A stretch of DNA of 16,358 nucleotides from CAZKMM01 sp964592965 (GTDB lineage: Bacteria; RBG-13-61-14; DRUE01). The notes beneath the pieces were generated by a model. That model saw nothing but the letters and a program-made list of their open reading frames with translations. It ran no database searches and was not told the DNA's origin. Position 1 is the stretch's first letter; each line of letters starts with the position of its first letter. Positions 13,345 through 16,358 of the stretch are shown in pieces. The translations under genes and the position numbers were made by a program. The DNA is taken from assembly GCA_964592965.1 (NCBI GenBank), contig CAZQJX010000053.1:1-16358 (forward strand), read 5' to 3'.

Positions 13345-15200
13345 GCTGGAAAGAAGAATATCAAGCCAAACTTACCAGTGCGGAAAAAGCGATTTCTAAA
13401 ATTAAACCTGGCTCGCACATATTTATCAGCACTGCTTGTGGAGAGCCTCAGGCGCTTGTTCGGGCACTGGTGGAAAAAGGAGATGAACTTGAAGACCTTG
13501 AGCTTTTCCATCTCCTTACTTTAAGTCAAGCGCCCTATGTTCAGGAGAGATTTTCCTACCGGTTCCGACCCAACACTTTTTTTATTGGTCCTGGAACAAG
13601 AGAGGCGGTTGCAGAGGGCAGAGCAGATTACATTCCAATTATGCTGAGTGAGATTCCCAAGCTCATCCGCTCGGGAAGAATAGATATTGATGTCGCACTG
13701 GTTCAGCTCTCTCCGCCTGACCGACACGGATACTGCTCGTTGGGAGTTAGTGTGGATATTACCAAGTCTGCTATAGAAAGCGCTCAATTGGTTATTGCTC
13801 AAGTTAATCCTCAAATGCCCCGCACTCTTGGCGATAGCTTTGTTCATATAAGCGAGCTTGACCTGATTGTGGAATGTGATGAGCCGATTCTTGAATACAG
13901 CTATCCTGAGCCGAACGAGGTTCAGCTTAAAGTAGCGGAGAATGTGGCAAAGCTGGTGGAAAATGAATCAACATTGGAGATGGGCATAGGTGTTATTCCC
14001 AATACTGTTTTAAAATTTCTTTCTGACCGAAAAGACCTGGGCATTCACACTGAGGTCTTTTCCGATGGCATCATTGACCTGATTGAAAAAGGCGTAATTA
14101 CAGGCAAGAAAAAAACCATTCACCAAGGTAAGATTATTGCCAGCTTTGCAATGGGTTCAAAAAGGCTTTATGAGCTGATTGATAATAACCCGATGTTTGA
14201 ATTCCGTCCTGCTGATTATGTTAATAATCCTTTTATCATTGCCCAGAACCACAAGATGGTGGCTATAAATGTTGCGCTAGAAGTTGACCTCACTGGTCAG
14301 GTGAATGCGGATAGCATAGGTGCAAGGTTTTATAGCGGGATTGGTGGGCAGGCGGATTTTATTCGTGGAGCTTCGCTCTGCCCTTATGGCAAACCGATTA
14401 TAGCTCTTCCCAGCACTGCCCACAATGGCACGGTATCAAGGATAGTGCCTCGTTTAACTGAAGGCTCGGGAGTAGTTACCACTCGTGGAGATGTTCATTA
14501 TGTTGTAACAGAATACGGCATTGCCTATCTTCACGGAAAGAATATTCGTGAGCGGGCAATGGCACTTATCAGCATTGCGCATCCGAAATTTCGTCCTTGG
14601 CTTTTGGAATGCGCCAAAGAAATGAAATATGTTTATCCTGACCAAAAACTTCCGCCACCGGGTGCTATTTATCCAGAAGAATACGAAACATTTTTTACTA
14701 CCAAAAATGGGATAAAACTTTTTGTCCGACCGCTTAAAATAGATGATGAAGAAAAGCTCAGGGATATGTTTTACGACCTTTCTGATGAATCCCGCTATCT
14801 TCGCTTTTTCACTCCTTTGCGCACCCTTCCCCATCCCAAAGCTCAGCCACAGGTGCTTTTGGATTATGAGGAGCGAATGGCTATTGGAGCTTTTCTGGGC
14901 GACCCGCCAGGAGATAGGCTGGTAGGAGTTGCCAGATATATTCTTGACCGAAGAACAAACTTTGCTGAAGTAGCAGTTGAGGTAGCAGACCCCTGGCAAG
15001 ACCAAGGCATTGGTACTTTTCTGCTTAACCATTTAATCAGGATAGCACGCAAGCAGGGTATTGTTGGTTTTACTGCCACGGTTTTAGCAAACAACCACAA
15101 GATGCTTAAAATTCTAGAAAGCAGCGGGTATCGGCTGAAAACAAAATTTCAGGAAGGAGCTTATGAGATAGAATTTCGCTTTGATGAATTCAGCAAATAA
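13341..15200 (+). CDS. Acetyl-CoA hydrolase/acyl-CoA:carboxylate CoA-transferase fused to a GNAT acetyltransferase domain
   Basis: A 619-residue two-domain protein. Residues 1 to about 440 are a CoA-transferase family I enzyme of the acetyl-CoA hydrolase/4-hydroxybutyrate CoA-transferase group. They contain SPPDRHGYCSLG (124-135), HTEVFSDGIIDL with the likely catalytic Glu238, SGIGGQADFIRGA and VTEYGIAYLHGKNIRERA. Residues about 463-612 are a GNAT domain (LFVRPLKIDDEEKLRDMFY..., VADPWQDQGIGTFLLNHLIRIAR, the acetyl-CoA pyrophosphate loop, then ANNHKMLKILESSGY). The first domain would move or release CoA from acyl-CoA; the second would put an acyl group on an amine, perhaps a protein lysine. 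Such fusions are known in other bacteria, with no role I can cite. AGGAG lies 8 nt before the ATG, which overlaps the deacylase stop. Both domains appear complete. Confidence 0.92.
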   Translation: MSWKEEYQAKLTSAEKAISKIKPGSHIFISTACGEPQALVRALVEKGDELEDLELFHLLTLSQAPYVQERFSYRFRPNTFFIGPGTREAVAEGRADYIPIMLSEIPKLIRSGRIDIDVALVQLSPPDRHGYCSLGVSVDITKSAIESAQLVIAQVNPQMPRTLGDSFVHISELDLIVECDEPILEYSYPEPNEVQLKVAENVAKLVENESTLEMGIGVIPNTVLKFLSDRKDLGIHTEVFSDGIIDLIEKGVITGKKKTIHQGKIIASFAMGSKRLYELIDNNPMFEFRPADYVNNPFIIAQNHKMVAINVALEVDLTGQVNADSIGARFYSGIGGQADFIRGASLCPYGKPIIALPSTAHNGTVSRIVPRLTEGSGVVTTRGDVHYVVTEYGIAYLHGKNIRERAMALISIAHPKFRPWLLECAKEMKYVYPDQKLPPPGAIYPEEYETFFTTKNGIKLFVRPLKIDDEEKLRDMFYDLSDESRYLRFFTPLRTLPHPKAQPQVLLDYEERMAIGAFLGDPPGDRLVGVARYILDRRTNFAEVAVEVADPWQDQGIGTFLLNHLIRIARKQGIVGFTATVLANNHKMLKILESSGYRLKTKFQEGAYEIEFRFDEFSK

Positions 15201-15218
15201 CAGAGGGAGGGGCGAAGA

Positions 15219-16334
15219 ATGACAGTAAAGGTAAGAAAGGTGGAGAGCAAATCAGATTTAAAAAAATTCATTCGTCTGCCTTGGAAGATATATCAGGGGG
15301 ATAAAAACTGGGTTGCGCCCCTGCTCTTTGATATGAAGCGAAGACTGGACCCAAAAGAAAATCCCTATTTTGAACATGCCCGTGCTCAATATTTTCTAGC
15401 TGAAAAAAACGGTGAAGTGGTGGGAAGAATAACCGCTCAGGTAGATGACCATTATTACAAGCACTGGGGAGAGAAGGTTGGTCAATTTGGATTTTTTGAA
15501 TGCATAGATGACCAAGAAGTAGCTAATGCGCTCTTTGATTCTGCTAGGATGTGGCTGAAGGAGCAGGGACAGGTAAAAATGCAGGGTCCGTTTAATTTCA
15601 CCATCAATGATGAGTGCGGGCTTTTGGTTGATGGATTTGATTCTCCGCCAATGATTTTAATGACCTACAATCCATCTTATTATCAGGGGCTTTTTGAAGG
15701 CTATGGATTGAAAAAGGCAATGGATTTGCTCGCTTATAAAACAACCGCAGATACTGAGCCAGACCCTGCTATTGTTAATTTCGCCAATCTTTTAAAGCAA
15801 AAGCACGAGATAAAAATCAGAAATATGGACTGGAGAAATTTTGACCGTGATATGGACTGGTTTGTTGAGGTTTACAATTCTGCTTGGGAGAAAAACTGGG
15901 GAATGGTTCCGCTTACAGAAAAGGAGCTTCGCTATCATTCTGTAGAGCTGAGGCTTTTGGCTTGGAAATGGCCAGAGCTGAACTTCTTTGCTGAGGTTGG
16001 TGGCAAGCCCATTGGTATGAGCATAACTATTCCTAATCTCAATGAGGTTCTGATTAAGTTTAACGGAAGGATTTTCACTCCCAGGCTTATCCAGCTCCTT
16101 ACCCATAAATATGAATCCTGCCGAGTATTTGCTCTTGGTGTTAAAGAAGAATATCGCCGGCTAGGAGTGGGCGCAGTTTTTTATACAGAAACGCTCTATT
16201 CAGCAAGAAGGCTGGGATTTAAATGGGGAGAGATGAGCTGGATTTTAGAGACCAATGCTCCTATGCGCAGGGCAATTGAACGAATGGGCGGATATGTTTA
16301 TAAGACCTATAGGATTTATGAGATAGAGCTTTAA
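15219..16334 (+). CDS. YghO-like GNAT-family protein
   Basis: A 371-residue protein. The N-terminal half (about 1-165) has conserved blocks of the YghO group: PWKIYQGDKNWVAPL, FFECIDD, MQGPFNFTINDECGLLVDGFD, PPMILMTYNPSYY and the DLLAYK region. The C-terminal half (about 180-371) is a GNAT fold with VFALGVKEEYRRLGVGAVFY, where RRLGVG is the acetyl-CoA-binding loop, followed by WILETNAPMRRAIERMGG. It is expected to be an N-acetyltransferase-like enzyme of unknown substrate. A strong GGGAGG Shine-Dalgarno site is present upstream, and the gene starts 18 nt after the previous stop, so it belongs to the same operon as the deacylase and the CoA-transferase/GNAT fusion. No terminator is visible in the 24 nt left before the window ends. 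Confidence 0.88.
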   Translation: MTVKVRKVESKSDLKKFIRLPWKIYQGDKNWVAPLLFDMKRRLDPKENPYFEHARAQYFLAEKNGEVVGRITAQVDDHYYKHWGEKVGQFGFFECIDDQEVANALFDSARMWLKEQGQVKMQGPFNFTINDECGLLVDGFDSPPMILMTYNPSYYQGLFEGYGLKKAMDLLAYKTTADTEPDPAIVNFANLLKQKHEIKIRNMDWRNFDRDMDWFVEVYNSAWEKNWGMVPLTEKELRYHSVELRLLAWKWPELNFFAEVGGKPIGMSITIPNLNEVLIKFNGRIFTPRLIQLLTHKYESCRVFALGVKEEYRRLGVGAVFYTETLYSARRLGFKWGEMSWILETNAPMRRAIERMGGYVYKTYRIYEIEL

Positions 16335-16358
16335 AGATAAGCAAAATCATTTTAAAAT

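Noticed and set aside
13065..13511. 148-codon open frame on the minus strand
   Set aside because: Antisense across the junction of the deacylase and CoA-transferase genes, both of which have clear domain evidence.
14454..15032. 192-codon open frame on the minus strand
   Set aside because: Antisense to the CoA-transferase/GNAT fusion; composition is low quality and no domain is recognisable.

Overview
This window looks like chromosomal DNA from an uncultured, AT-leaning, diderm (outer-membrane-bearing), probably anaerobic bacterium. An Omp85-type beta-barrel with a terminal aromatic residue implies an outer membrane. A molybdenum/tungsten-cofactor riboswitch in front of a tungstate-binding protein suggests use of tungsten enzymes, which are commonest in anaerobes and thermophiles. 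I cannot name the phylum. There are no tRNA, rRNA, CRISPR, phage, plasmid or insertion-sequence signals.

Layout. (1) Positions 1-493, minus strand: a complete leader (promoter, Moco/Tuco aptamer, overlapping antiterminator, intrinsic terminator) followed by the 5' part of a tupA-like tungstate ABC-transporter substrate-binding gene, cut by the window edge. (2) 502-6513, minus strand: a four-gene cluster, read from right to left, of a GH3 glycosidase without a signal peptide, a second GH3 glycosidase with one, an Omp85-like outer-membrane barrel lacking POTRA domains, and a small single-pass membrane protein. It could serve outer-membrane passage and stepwise hydrolysis of beta-linked oligosaccharides. 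(3) 6799-8625, minus strand: a NodU/CmcH-family carbamoyltransferase. (4) 8857-9645, plus strand: a cysteine-cluster protein of YkgJ type. (5) 9655-10053, minus strand: a free-standing PAS-domain protein. (6) 10166-16334, plus strand: a tightly packed run of four genes, namely a TMTC-like GT-C membrane protein with seven TPRs, an AcuC-like histone-deacetylase-family enzyme, an acyl-CoA transferase/hydrolase fused to a GNAT domain (its start overlaps the previous stop as ATGA), and a YghO-like GNAT protein.

The most interesting points are the following. The plus-strand operon combines a lysine deacylase, two GNAT domains and an acyl-CoA-handling enzyme, which is a plausible reversible protein (or small-molecule) acylation module. 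The tungsten riboswitch's off-switch mechanism can be read directly from the sequence: a 19-nt segment of the aptamer is the near-exact complement of a 19-nt segment of the terminator hairpin. Finally, two of the plus-strand genes without a Shine-Dalgarno sequence have a good -35/-10 pair ending 6-8 nt before the ATG, which predicts leaderless mRNAs, while other genes in the window have clear GGAGG sites.
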